The position numbers and the translations under genes were made by a program. The notes below the pieces were generated by a model. The model was given only the letters and a program-made list of their open reading frames with translations, did no database searches and had not been told where the DNA came from. Of a DNA stretch of 64,000 nucleotides, positions 26,646 to 35,235 are shown in pieces (position 1 is the first letter of the stretch; each line of letters starts with the position of its first letter). The DNA lies in assembly GCF_013403865.1 (NCBI RefSeq), contig NZ_JABFDK010000001.1, positions 1,240,001-1,304,000 on the forward strand. Direction: 5' to 3'. Source of the DNA: Winogradskyella costae. Lineage in GTDB: Bacteria > Bacteroidota > Bacteroidia > Flavobacteriales > Flavobacteriaceae.

Positions 26646-26698
26646 GTTTTTTTAGGAATTAAGTTTAATATTAAAAAGATACCTGCTTTCGCAGGCAT
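26646..26698 (+). repeat. ~50-bp leader repeat with CTGCTTTCGCAG hairpin, copy A
   Basis: The segment GAATTAAGTTTAATATTAAA, then AAGAT, then the hairpin CCTGCTTTCGCAGG (26682-26695) matches the reverse complement of 47837-47887 almost base for base. It ends 5 nt before the nucleotidyltransferase ATG at 26704; the other copy ends 4 nt before the trpS ATG. Confidence 0.75.
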
Positions 26699-26703
26699 AT
26701 GTT

Positions 26704-27723
26704 ATGAAAATAATAGTACCAATGGCAGGGCGAGGATCTCGCCTAAGACCACATAGTTTAACCGTACCAAAACCTTTAATTCCTGTTGCAGGTCAACCGA
26801 TAGTACATCGTTTAGTTAAGGATATCGCTAAAGTTTTAAAGCAACCTATTGAAGAAATTGCTTTTGTTCTTGGTGATCCAGCATTTTTTGGAGATGATGT
26901 GGTAGATAGTTTAACAGAACTTGCGGAAGGCTTAGGAGCCAAAGCATCCATTTACAGACAAGATCAGCCTTTAGGAACTGGTCATGCTATTATGAGTGCT
27001 AAGCCTTCGTTATCTGGTCCTGCTGTGATTGCTTATGCAGATACATTGATTAGAGCGGAATTCGATTTAGATCCAACAGCAGATAGTGTCATTTGGACAA
27101 AATGTGTTGCCAATCCGGAAGCCTATGGTGTTGTAAAATTAGATGATGACAAAAACATCGTTGAATTAGTAGAAAAACCAGAAACCTTTGTAAGTGATCA
27201 AGCTGTAATAGGCATCTATTATTTTAAAGATGTAGCGGATTTAAAAGAGAAATTACAAGAGGTTTTAGATGAAAATGTGATGAATGGCGGAGAATACCAA
27301 ATTAATGATGGTATTAAACGCATGATGGCAGACGGAAAAATCTTCAAAACAGGAACTGTTGACGAGTGGATGGACTGTGGAAACAAAGCTGTTACTCTAG
27401 AAACCAACGCTAAAATGTTAGGGTTTTTAAAGGCAGATAATGAGGAGCAATTAATTGATGATTCTGTCGTTTTAGAAAATTCAAAAATCATTGAGCCGTG
27501 TTATATCGGAAAAGGAACGGTTTTGAAAAACACAACTGTTGGACCTTATGTGTCCATAGGTAAAGATTGTGTAATAGAAAATACAACCGTTAAAAATAGC
27601 TTAATACAAAACCATACGACTATTAAAAACGCTAATTTAGATGAAGCTATGATTGGTAATCATGTAAAGTATAATGGTGAGTTTACTAAGATTAGTATTG
27701 GTGATTACACCATTATGGAATAA
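26704..27723 (+). CDS. Sugar phosphate nucleotidyltransferase
   Basis: 339 residues. The N-terminal Rossmann domain begins MKIIVPMAGRGSRLRPHS with the GxGxRLxP...PKPL signature, followed by GTGHAI and the acidic YADTLI motif; the C-terminal part from about 250 has hexapeptide-repeat (left-handed beta-helix) character (IGKGTVLKNTTVGPYVSIGK). It should make an NDP-sugar from a sugar-1-phosphate. The family includes glucose-1-phosphate thymidylyltransferases, MurU and GlmU-like proteins; sequence alone does not decide the sugar. The hairpin repeat lies immediately before its start codon. Confidence 0.88.
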   Translation: MKIIVPMAGRGSRLRPHSLTVPKPLIPVAGQPIVHRLVKDIAKVLKQPIEEIAFVLGDPAFFGDDVVDSLTELAEGLGAKASIYRQDQPLGTGHAIMSAKPSLSGPAVIAYADTLIRAEFDLDPTADSVIWTKCVANPEAYGVVKLDDDKNIVELVEKPETFVSDQAVIGIYYFKDVADLKEKLQEVLDENVMNGGEYQINDGIKRMMADGKIFKTGTVDEWMDCGNKAVTLETNAKMLGFLKADNEEQLIDDSVVLENSKIIEPCYIGKGTVLKNTTVGPYVSIGKDCVIENTTVKNSLIQNHTTIKNANLDEAMIGNHVKYNGEFTKISIGDYTIME

Positions 27724-27764
27724 TTATTGAAATAGTATAATCTCGCTATTCAAATGCAGTAATC

Positions 27765-28079
27765 ATGTATATCGTATTGTACACAATTACAGTAAAACCC
27801 AACCAAGAAATCAACTTTATTGAAGCTTGGAAAGGATTAACAACATTGATTTATAAATACGAAGGAAGTTTAGGGTCTAGATTACATAAAAAGGATGCCC
27901 TAAACTTCTTTGCATATGCACAATGGCCTGATAAAAATACGTTTGATAATGCTGGGAACAATTTACCAGAAGAAGCTAACTATTTTAGAAATATAATGAA
28001 GGCCTCTTGTGAGAAATTTGAAGTGTTAGAAAAGTTTGAAATGATTGAAGACTTGTTAAAGCAACAACAAAGTGAATAA
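27765..28079 (+). CDS. Antibiotic biosynthesis monooxygenase (ABM) domain protein
   Basis: 104 residues with the ferredoxin-like ABM fold pattern: YIVLYTITVKPNQEINFIEA at the start, a central LGSRLHKKDALNFFAYAQW, and a helical end. Such small dimeric proteins range from quinol monooxygenases to heme-degrading or plain stress proteins; no specific substrate can be given. The stop overlaps the next gene's GTG start by 8 nt, so it is probably co-translated with the TPR/DUF4292/EnvC genes. Confidence 0.8.
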   Translation: MYIVLYTITVKPNQEINFIEAWKGLTTLIYKYEGSLGSRLHKKDALNFFAYAQWPDKNTFDNAGNNLPEEANYFRNIMKASCEKFEVLEKFEMIEDLLKQQQSE

Positions 28080-29433
28080 GAAATTTATCTTGATATTAGT
28101 TTTTCTCTTCGGAATGATAATCGTTCCGCAGACGACCTATGCCCAAGTCGATTTTAACAAACGACCAGATGATGATTTAGGTAATGTTGAAGATGAATTT
28201 CAGGAGCATTTTTTTGAAGCCTTAAAGCAAAAAGGCATCGAAAATTATGATCGTGCTGTTGAAGCCCTTCAAAAATGCTTGAATCTCGATAGTAAAAAAC
28301 CGGTCATCTATTTTGAACTCGGTAAAAATTATAACAAACTCAAAAACTTTGGAGCAGCAGAAGAGAATCTAAAAAAGGCCATTAGCATGCAGCCTGATAA
28401 TGTTTGGTTTTTAGATGAGCTTTACGATGTATATTTTCAGCAAGACGATATTAAGAATGCTTTAAAAACCATTAAGCAACTCGTTAAATATCATCCCGAT
28501 TATAAAGAAGATTTAGCAGCGCTTTACGTTAGAGAAGAAAAGTATAAGCTCGCTTTAGATTTATTAGATGAGTTAGATGCCGAATATGGATTGAGCGAAT
28601 CTAGAGATGCCATGCGAAATGATATTTATAGCATCACAGGTAATGCCGATGATCGCATAGAAAATTTGGAACAACGTATTGCTAACAATCCCAATAATGA
28701 GGATAATCACTTAAAGCTTATTTACAGATATAGTCAGACAGGTGATCATAAAAACGCTTATAAAGCTGCCCAAAATTTATTAAAAGTAAAACCAGACTCT
28801 AAGTTTGTGCATTTAGCCTTGTATAAGTTTTATCTTCAAGATGAAAAGGTGGATGCCGCCATCAATTCTGTAAAAACAGTGTTGACCAGTCCAGAAATCA
28901 ATGCAGATGCTAAAGCCAAAGTGCTTAAAGATTTTGTAGCTTTTGTCGCTAAAAATCCTGAGTACGAAACGGATCTAATTGATATAACATCGCTTATAGA
29001 CGGTAATAAAGATGCGCAAACACATAGCGATTTAGGGCACTATTATTTAAAAGCAGGTGATAAAGCAAAGGCTTTATCAAATTTTAAAGAAGCTTTAAAA
29101 CAAAGTCCTAAAGACTTTAAATTAATAAAAGATGTCTTATTACTTCAATTAGATATAAAGGACTATAATTCTGTTATAACGGACAGTGAACGTGCTTTAG
29201 AATTATATCCTGCGCAACCTATTTTGTATTTAGTAAATGCAGTGGCTAATAATAATCTGAACGCACCGAAGAAATCTATTGATAGTTTAGAAATGGGATT
29301 AGATTATTTAATTGACAACCCTAATATGGAAGCCGATTTTTATTCTGAATTAAGTACTGCCTACAAAGCCCTAAATAATATTAGTAAATCTGAAGCGTTT
29401 GCTAAAAAGGCAAAAGCCTTAAAAGCCCAATAA
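28072..29433 (+). CDS. Exported TPR protein
   Basis: 453 residues from a GTG at 28072. A signal peptide (KKFILILVFLFGMIIVPQTT, cleaved after YAQ) is followed by about ten tetratricopeptide-like repeats, for example 57-90, 91-124 and 330-363 (residue pattern YYLKAGDKAKALSNFKEALK). It should be a periplasmic scaffold. It overlaps the ABM gene by 8 nt and sits 3 nt before the DUF4292 lipoprotein gene, in an operon with an EnvC-type protein; this set is a recurring order in flavobacteria and points to envelope or cell-wall work. Confidence 0.85.
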   Translation: MNKKFILILVFLFGMIIVPQTTYAQVDFNKRPDDDLGNVEDEFQEHFFEALKQKGIENYDRAVEALQKCLNLDSKKPVIYFELGKNYNKLKNFGAAEENLKKAISMQPDNVWFLDELYDVYFQQDDIKNALKTIKQLVKYHPDYKEDLAALYVREEKYKLALDLLDELDAEYGLSESRDAMRNDIYSITGNADDRIENLEQRIANNPNNEDNHLKLIYRYSQTGDHKNAYKAAQNLLKVKPDSKFVHLALYKFYLQDEKVDAAINSVKTVLTSPEINADAKAKVLKDFVAFVAKNPEYETDLIDITSLIDGNKDAQTHSDLGHYYLKAGDKAKALSNFKEALKQSPKDFKLIKDVLLLQLDIKDYNSVITDSERALELYPAQPILYLVNAVANNNLNAPKKSIDSLEMGLDYLIDNPNMEADFYSELSTAYKALNNISKSEAFAKKAKALKAQ

Positions 29434-29436
29434 GTA

Positions 29437-30231
29437 ATGAAGTTACCTCAAGTATATAGAAATTTTAAACTTACGCTAAGTGTTATTCTAATAGCATTTG
29501 CTTTTAGTTGCAGTTCCACGAAACGTGTTATAGCTTCTGGTGAGGCTAGTGATAAACTTTCGGTAAAACAGGTGATTAAACAACATCAGAAGAATGATAC
29601 GGATTTTAAAACGTTGAAAGCTAGAGTTAAAATAGATATAACTCAAAATAACAATTCGCAAGGTGCAAGTTTTACACTAAGAATAGAAAAAGATAAGGTA
29701 ATTTGGTTAAGTGAATCCATTTTAGGCATGGCGCGTATGATGATTACACCAGATAAAGTGAAGTTTTACAACAAACTAGATAACGAATATTTTGATGGAG
29801 ATTATAAGCTATTGAGTGATGTTGTAGGTATAGATCTCGATTTTACGAAAGTTCAAAATATTCTATTAGGTCAGGCTATTTACAATCTTAATGACGAACC
29901 TCACCAAGTATCGGTTAATAATAATTCTTATGCCGTTAGTCCAAAAGATCAAAATGCATTGATAGAATTATTTTATTTAATTAATCCTTCGCACTTTAAG
30001 ATGGATAGTCTGCAAATGCAACAAACGCTAGAAAAAAGAATGCTTCAAGTGGATTATGCGTCTTACCAAGAAGTAGATAAGCAAATTGTTCCAGAAAATA
30101 TAAGAATAATTGCGGTTGAAGATACTGATGAAGTTGCTATTACCATGGAATTTAAATCGGTATCTTTGAATGATGAAGTGCGTTTTCCGTTTAATATTCC
30201 TTCAGGTTATAAAGAAATTGAAATCAAATAA
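29437..30231 (+). CDS. DUF4292 family lipoprotein
   Basis: 264 residues with a lipoprotein signal ending AFAFSC (Cys25). The mature sequence shows the DUF4292 pattern of short strands (TLKARVKIDI, IWLSESILGMARMMITPDKV, FYNKLDNEYFDGDY), probably a LolA/LolB-like beta half-barrel that could hold a lipid. It is placed between the TPR gene and the EnvC-like gene, whose start overlaps its stop (TAATG). Function is unproven; LolB-like lipoprotein handling is an inference from fold resemblance. Confidence 0.82.
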   Translation: MKLPQVYRNFKLTLSVILIAFAFSCSSTKRVIASGEASDKLSVKQVIKQHQKNDTDFKTLKARVKIDITQNNNSQGASFTLRIEKDKVIWLSESILGMARMMITPDKVKFYNKLDNEYFDGDYKLLSDVVGIDLDFTKVQNILLGQAIYNLNDEPHQVSVNNNSYAVSPKDQNALIELFYLINPSHFKMDSLQMQQTLEKRMLQVDYASYQEVDKQIVPENIRIIAVEDTDEVAITMEFKSVSLNDEVRFPFNIPSGYKEIEIK

Positions 30232-31454
30232 TGACTAAAAATCGGTTTAATATAATTTTAGTAATTGGGCTTTTAATGTCCAGTTTTTCACTTTTTGCTC
30301 AAAGCGATAGACAAAAAGAATTAGAAGCACAGCGTCAGCAAAATTTAAGAGAGATTAAGCAGATTAATGCGTTATTATTTACCAAAAAGAAAGAGGAAAA
30401 ATCAGCAATTACGCTTATTGAAGACATTAATTATAAAGTAAACGTTAGAAAAAACTTAATTAGAATTACTAACGAACAAGCCAACTTATTAACTCGGGAA
30501 ATCAATGCTAATCAAGACGAAATTACAAGTCTAAGAACCCAATTACAAGAGTTAAAGGACGACTATTCTGCAATGGTTGTTAAATCCTATAAAAGTAAGT
30601 CAGAACAAAGTAAAGTGATGTTTTTACTGTCTTCGAGTAATTTTCAACAAGCATACAAGCGACTTCAATACATAAGACAATATAGAGACTATCAGAAAGA
30701 ACAAGGTGAAGCAATTAAGACCAAAACAAAAGAATTGCAGGAATTGAACATTCAATTATCCAAACAAAACGACGACAAGCGAAAACTGATTGAAGAAAAC
30801 CGAATCGCCAAACGAGAATTAGAAAGTGAATTAAAACAGCGAGAGGTTTTAATGGCTTCCATTAAATCTGATATGGGAAAATTTGCCTCACAGATTAAGA
30901 AGAAAAAGCAAGAAGCGGATCGTTTAGATAAAGAAATAAATCGAATTATTAGAGAAACTATTGCTGCAGCTAACAAAGAATCAAGTAAAACGTCTTCAAA
31001 GAGTAAGTATGGTGAAACACCAGAAGCAAAACTATTATCTGCAAATTTTGAATCCAATAGAGGGAAACTAGGTTGGCCAGTTTCAAGAGGTGTTGTTAAA
31101 GTAAAGTATGGAAAACAAAGATCATTAGTTGATAATTCAGTGACGCAGAATTATAAAAGTATCTATATCGCTACTGAAGACAAATCTGGAGTTAAAGCGG
31201 TTTTTAATGGAGAAGTAACTAGAGTATTGGTCATTAAAAATGGTAATCCTGCCGTATTTATTAGACATGGTATTTATTTCAGTGTCTATATGAACCTCTC
31301 TAAAGTTAATGTGAAAAAAGGCGATAAAGTTGTGGCAGGTCAGGTTATTGGTGAAGTATTTACCAATAAAATAAAGGGTGAATCGTTATTAGGTTTCAGA
31401 ATTTATAAGAATGATCAAGTAATGAATCCAGAACCTTGGTTAGCTAAGTTTTAA
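30231..31454 (+). CDS. EnvC-like murein hydrolase activator (degenerate M23)
   Basis: 407 residues: signal peptide (1-24), a long coiled coil (about 25-250, RQKELEAQRQQNLREIKQIN onwards), a Lys/Ser linker, and a C-terminal LytM/M23 domain (about 280-407). The zinc ligands are missing: the first HxxxD site reads GKQR, the usual YAHL reads YMNL and the HxH site reads LGFR. That is the EnvC situation, in which an inactive LytM domain activates an amidase during cell separation. The start codon overlaps the DUF4292 stop. The convergent thioesterase gene ends only 2 nt away. Confidence 0.88.
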   Translation: MTKNRFNIILVIGLLMSSFSLFAQSDRQKELEAQRQQNLREIKQINALLFTKKKEEKSAITLIEDINYKVNVRKNLIRITNEQANLLTREINANQDEITSLRTQLQELKDDYSAMVVKSYKSKSEQSKVMFLLSSSNFQQAYKRLQYIRQYRDYQKEQGEAIKTKTKELQELNIQLSKQNDDKRKLIEENRIAKRELESELKQREVLMASIKSDMGKFASQIKKKKQEADRLDKEINRIIRETIAAANKESSKTSSKSKYGETPEAKLLSANFESNRGKLGWPVSRGVVKVKYGKQRSLVDNSVTQNYKSIYIATEDKSGVKAVFNGEVTRVLVIKNGNPAVFIRHGIYFSVYMNLSKVNVKKGDKVVAGQVIGEVFTNKIKGESLLGFRIYKNDQVMNPEPWLAKF

Positions 31455-31456
31455 GA

Positions 31457-31966
31457 TTACTCAAAAAGCGCTTTAAGTTCAGTAGCTTCATCAGGTTTCA
31501 TTTTACCTGCTAAAAGTAAACTCAATTGTTTACGACGTAGCGCAGCATCAAAACGTTGTATTTCTAATTCGGTTTCAGGCACCAACTCAGGGACTCTTAC
31601 AGGTCGTCCGGTTTCATCTACAGCAACAAAGGTATAAATAGCTTCGTTGGCTTTAATGCGGTCACCAGATTCTCTATCTTCAATCCAAACATCCATATAC
31701 ACTTCCATTGATGATGAAAATGCTCGTGAAACTTTAGCTTCAATCATTACAACACTACCAAGAGGAATAGCTCTGTTAAAAGCCACATGGTTAACAGAAG
31801 CCGTCACTACAATACGTCTAGAGTGTCGTCTGGCAGAAATACTAGCTGCTCTATCCATACGCGCTAATAATTCGCCACCAAATAAGTTATTGATAGGATT
31901 AGTTTCGCTTGGTAATACCAAATCGGTAACAATGGTTTTAGACTGAGATGCGGTTCTAGTTGACAT
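31457..31966 (-). CDS. Acyl-CoA thioesterase (hotdog fold)
   Basis: 169 residues with the YciA/BACH-type hotdog pattern: an N-terminal NPINNLFGGELLARMDRAAS (catalytic-site Asn and Asp), VTASVNHVAFNRAIPLGSVV, and the FVAVDETGRPV segment. It hydrolyses acyl-CoAs to free acid and CoA in the cytoplasm. It is transcribed alone. A TATCTTTG box at 31985-31992 on the minus strand lies 18 nt before the ATG, again a very short leader. The 246 bp upstream contain a CTCCGCGTCAACTCCGTGAG-like extragenic repeat at about 32129-32160. Confidence 0.9.
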   Translation of the reverse strand: MSTRTASQSKTIVTDLVLPSETNPINNLFGGELLARMDRAASISARRHSRRIVVTASVNHVAFNRAIPLGSVVMIEAKVSRAFSSSMEVYMDVWIEDRESGDRIKANEAIYTFVAVDETGRPVRVPELVPETELEIQRFDAALRRKQLSLLLAGKMKPDEATELKALFE

Positions 31967-32212
31967 AAATTATTAAAATTTGTGCAAAGATAGAGCGATT
32001 TTAAGACGAAGGAGTATTATTATGGGTAAAAAATGAAAAGTGAAAAAAAGGCTCGGCGAAAAATAATGATAGATTAAACTATTAAAATTTCTAAATAAAG
32101 TCTATCTAATTTATTTCTATGTAAATCTCCGCGTCAACTCCGTGAGTCGCTGTGTAATAGTAATTTACATTAAGCTAAACGTAAGCATTGTTAAAACTCG
32201 GATCTTAAAAGT

Positions 32213-33151
32213 CTATTTGAGTTTTTTTATCAATAACCATGCATCACGATTGTGCTCACGACGAATTTTAAAAAGTTCATTTTGTGCTTCAGCTCTTGTG
32301 TCAAAACTACCATAAACAACTTCGTGCAAACCATAACGATTTTCACCAATCTGGCGCGCTTTAAAACCTTGCGATCTTAGTTGATCCACTTTCTTTTCAG
32401 AATTAGCCGCTACTCTAAACGCACCAGCCACAATATGGTAATTACCACTCTGTTTTTCTAAAGATAATGTGGCAGCAGGTAATGGGTTGCTGATTATAAA
32501 AGTTGCTTCTTGTACTTTAGCATCGAGTTGCTCATTCGCTTGCTCTTGTGCTAATTGGTTATGATCCTCAATTGTGTTGTTGTAATAGTTCGCAGCACCA
32601 AAACCAACTAAGCCTAAAAAGATAGCAGCTGAGGCAGCATATTTTAACCAATTACGGTTAGAGCGCTTTTCTGGCGTTAATATAATAGGTGCAACGTCTT
32701 CAATAGCTTCAACCGTTTCTTTATAAACTTCGCGTGTAATATCCGAAGATGAAAAGTGAGATAACCCAAAGGAGTCAGTCAAATAATTGATATGACTAGA
32801 TGGATCAAACTGAATTTTTCCATCAGCATTTAATGCTAATTCACCTATGTTCTTAAGCTGAACAGTTTCACCTTCAGTTAAGTAGGCTTTTATAGACTTT
32901 ATCTGCTTAGAAATATTATTTAAAGCTGTGCTATACGGTATCTTTTCAACCTCAGCAATATAGTTGGCTAATAAGCCATCATTTTGCTGCAATTGCTCAT
33001 TAAAAGACAATGCTTTTTTGGGAGGATAAAACGTATGTGTGGTTTCGTGTATTTTCGCCGAAACACGACGCGTCAAAAAAGCTCCAAATTCTGGAACAGT
33101 CACACAATCGTATCGGTATAAAAGGTCGCTAATGTAAGTCTCTAACTGCAT
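32213..33151 (-). CDS. HU-CCDC81 and SPOR domain protein
   Basis: 312 residues. The N-terminus (about 1-130, MQLETYISDLLYRYDCVTVP then EFGAFLTRRVSAKI) matches the prokaryotic HU-like CCDC81 domains; one transmembrane helix follows (about 170-188, WLKYAASAAIFLGLVGFGAAN); the C-terminal 75 residues are a SPOR domain (YHIVAGAFRVAANSEKKVDQ...). SPOR domains bind denuded septal peptidoglycan, so the protein likely joins a cytoplasmic HU-like module to the division site. A minus-strand TAACTTTG box at 33157-33164 ends 5 nt before the ATG, so the mRNA may be nearly leaderless. Confidence 0.85.
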   Translation of the reverse strand: MQLETYISDLLYRYDCVTVPEFGAFLTRRVSAKIHETTHTFYPPKKALSFNEQLQQNDGLLANYIAEVEKIPYSTALNNISKQIKSIKAYLTEGETVQLKNIGELALNADGKIQFDPSSHINYLTDSFGLSHFSSSDITREVYKETVEAIEDVAPIILTPEKRSNRNWLKYAASAAIFLGLVGFGAANYYNNTIEDHNQLAQEQANEQLDAKVQEATFIISNPLPAATLSLEKQSGNYHIVAGAFRVAANSEKKVDQLRSQGFKARQIGENRYGLHEVVYGSFDTRAEAQNELFKIRREHNRDAWLLIKKLK

Positions 33152-33445
33152 AATAGCAAAGTTAGAAATTTTTAATTCTGAAAGAAATTAAGTTGGATTT
33201 ATTTATTAACATCGAATTAAATTGTCACTTATGTAATTGATTTTCTTTTGATTCAATATTAAAATTATAGGGTATACGTAAATAATTACTTAAATGGATG
33301 TGTAAATTATACCACAGTTTCAGGTTAAGCGTAATCTAAAATCGATTAAATATAGATAATTATAAATAGTTTAGGCTCAGGTGTTTTAAGATTATAATAT
33401 TTATATTCGTAACAGATGATTTTTTTTTTAAAGTAATAATGCGCA

Positions 33446-34549
33446 ATGACAGATCAACAACTTATTTATGCTTTAGCTTTACAACACGTTCCAAAAATTG
33501 GAGCTACAACGGCTAAGAAACTCATTAATCATTGCGGATCTGCTGAAGCAGTTTTAAAAGAAAAGAAATCTAAGATTTTAAAAATTGATGGTGTGGGTGT
33601 CATTACGATTCAAGGTCTTTTTGATAAAATCCATCTCGAAGAAGCCGAACAAGAATTAAAATTCATAAAAGACAATAACGTCACTGCCCATTATTTTACT
33701 GAAGATACCTATCCTGAACGCTTAAAACATTGTATTGATAGTCCTATTGTATTATTTCAATCTGGAAACATCAATATAAAGCAACAACGTATTATAAGTA
33801 TCGTTGGAGCGCGTAAAATTACCACCAGTGGCATCGCCTTTTGTGAGAAATTAGTAGAGGCTTTATCTCCATTTAACCCCATAATTGTGTCTGGGTTTGC
33901 CTACGGAACAGATATTACCGCGCAAAAAGCTGCGGTAAAACATAATTTGCAAACTATAGGGTGCTTGGCGCACGGTCTCAACCAAATATATCCTAAAGTA
34001 CACAAGAAATATGTAGCAGATATTGAAAATCATGGAGGTTTTTATACTGACTTTTGGAGTACGGATGCGTTTGATCGCAATAATTTTTTAAAACGAAACC
34101 GCATTATCGCCGGACTTAGTGAAGCAACTATTGTTATAGAGTCTGCTGAAAAAGGCGGTAGTTTAGTTACGGCTGATATTGCCAATTCTTATAATAGAGA
34201 GGTTTTTGCTGTACCTGGTAGAACCACAGATAGCCAAAGTATAGGGTGTAATAACTTAATAAAGTTTCAGAAAGCACATCTATTATCTAATCCATTAGAT
34301 ATTCCTTATATGTTGAATTGGGAATTAGAAACAGATAAGAAGCCAGTGATTCAGCAACAACTATTTGTAGCATTAGAACCCGATGAAAAAATCATTTATA
34401 ATTTTCTAAAAGAGAATAGCAAAACAATGTTAGATGTTATTGCTCTACGCTGCGAAATGCCTACTTATAAAATAGCTGGCATATTATTAAATATGGAATT
34501 AAAAGGTGTAGTGAGGCCTTTGCCAGGTAAATTATTTGAAGCAATTTAA
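33446..34549 (+). CDS. dprA: DNA-processing protein DprA
   Basis: 367 residues. An N-terminal helix-hairpin-helix-like region (KIGATTAKKLINHCGS), the Rossmann core with the SIVGARKITTSGIAF and SGFAYGTDITAQKAA motifs, GCLAHGLNQIYP, and a C-terminal winged-helix (from about 300) are all present. DprA loads RecA onto incoming single-stranded DNA in natural transformation. A broken copy of its 3' half lies at 38711-39291 between two T9SS genes, so this locus was the left boundary of a duplication. No other competence gene is in the window. Confidence 0.96.
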   Translation: MTDQQLIYALALQHVPKIGATTAKKLINHCGSAEAVLKEKKSKILKIDGVGVITIQGLFDKIHLEEAEQELKFIKDNNVTAHYFTEDTYPERLKHCIDSPIVLFQSGNINIKQQRIISIVGARKITTSGIAFCEKLVEALSPFNPIIVSGFAYGTDITAQKAAVKHNLQTIGCLAHGLNQIYPKVHKKYVADIENHGGFYTDFWSTDAFDRNNFLKRNRIIAGLSEATIVIESAEKGGSLVTADIANSYNREVFAVPGRTTDSQSIGCNNLIKFQKAHLLSNPLDIPYMLNWELETDKKPVIQQQLFVALEPDEKIIYNFLKENSKTMLDVIALRCEMPTYKIAGILLNMELKGVVRPLPGKLFEAI

Positions 34550-35235
34550 AAAGAAGCGCTCTCTAAAGATAGAATAAGAGGTTTTTTTAGTATCTAAATT
34601 ATGTGGTCATAAGTTGATTTTATGCCGATAACACCAGTAAATTTGTCTTTTGTCGTATTTTTTATACTTTTTATCGTGTTTTTATTTTTTTTATTCGAAA
34701 TTATTTTAGCATATTTGTCTCCCCTCAAAGAATAGTTGTCTTCCCTCAAAAACAATACATTAAATAATGCAGTTTTGTCAAATTATAGTTATTTGTTAAA
34801 ACTTCATAGATATACGACTCATGGGATTACAACCTATATATTATTCAAGTCATTGAGGCATTACATTTTGATATGCACGGCGATATATCGTAGTGATACG
34901 AATTAATAGAATTGTATTTGCCTCCGAAGCAGAACTAAATAACAGATTGAGTAAAGGAAGTCCTCTACTAAAAAAAAACTAAATAATCTAAAAATAACTA
35001 TTAAAATAAAGGTTAAAAAAACATGTTTTTTCAGCTATAAAGCACACCGATTGTGTGAGTTACAATGCTAAATAGTGCACTTGAAGGGAAATTACCTACA
35101 CATCAACTAATATTTTTTGTGTATCCCTTAGACTGCATCATTTTTGCAGTGTTAAACCCAAATTTACACTGAATTGATATTTATCATTAGACTAAGTCTT
35201 AATGTCATTTCAAAAGAATTATAATAAAATAACCT
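34550..35235 (+). promoter_or_regulatory. Long AT-rich upstream region of T9SS protein 1
   Basis: 686 bp without a credible gene. It holds a weak T-rich hairpin just after dprA; two 15-bp direct repeats TTGTCTNCCCTCAAA at 34715-34729 and 34736-34750 (21-bp period); a short broken frame at 34820 (MGLQPIYYSSH then stop); the palindrome CACAC...GTGTG at 35043-35057; and a promoter at 35117-35146. From about 34960 onward it is closely similar to 39930-40186 before T9SS protein 2, so this part was duplicated with the gene. Confidence 0.7.
35117..35146 (+). promoter_or_regulatory. Promoter of T9SS protein 1
   Basis: TTG (35117-35119), exactly 19 nt, then CATTTTTG (35139-35146). The same elements with the same spacing occur before T9SS protein 2 (40062-40091), and flanking bases have diverged more than the boxes. 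A 6-bp inverted repeat ACTGCA/TGCAGT brackets the -7 box. Confidence 0.65.

Noticed and set aside
24351..27723. Complete capsule cluster
   Set aside because: A flippase and a nucleotidyltransferase are present but no polymerase or glycosyltransferases, and dut lies between them.
34715..34750. CRISPR-like direct repeats
   Set aside because: Only two short copies with a 6-bp gap between them, no array and no cas genes.
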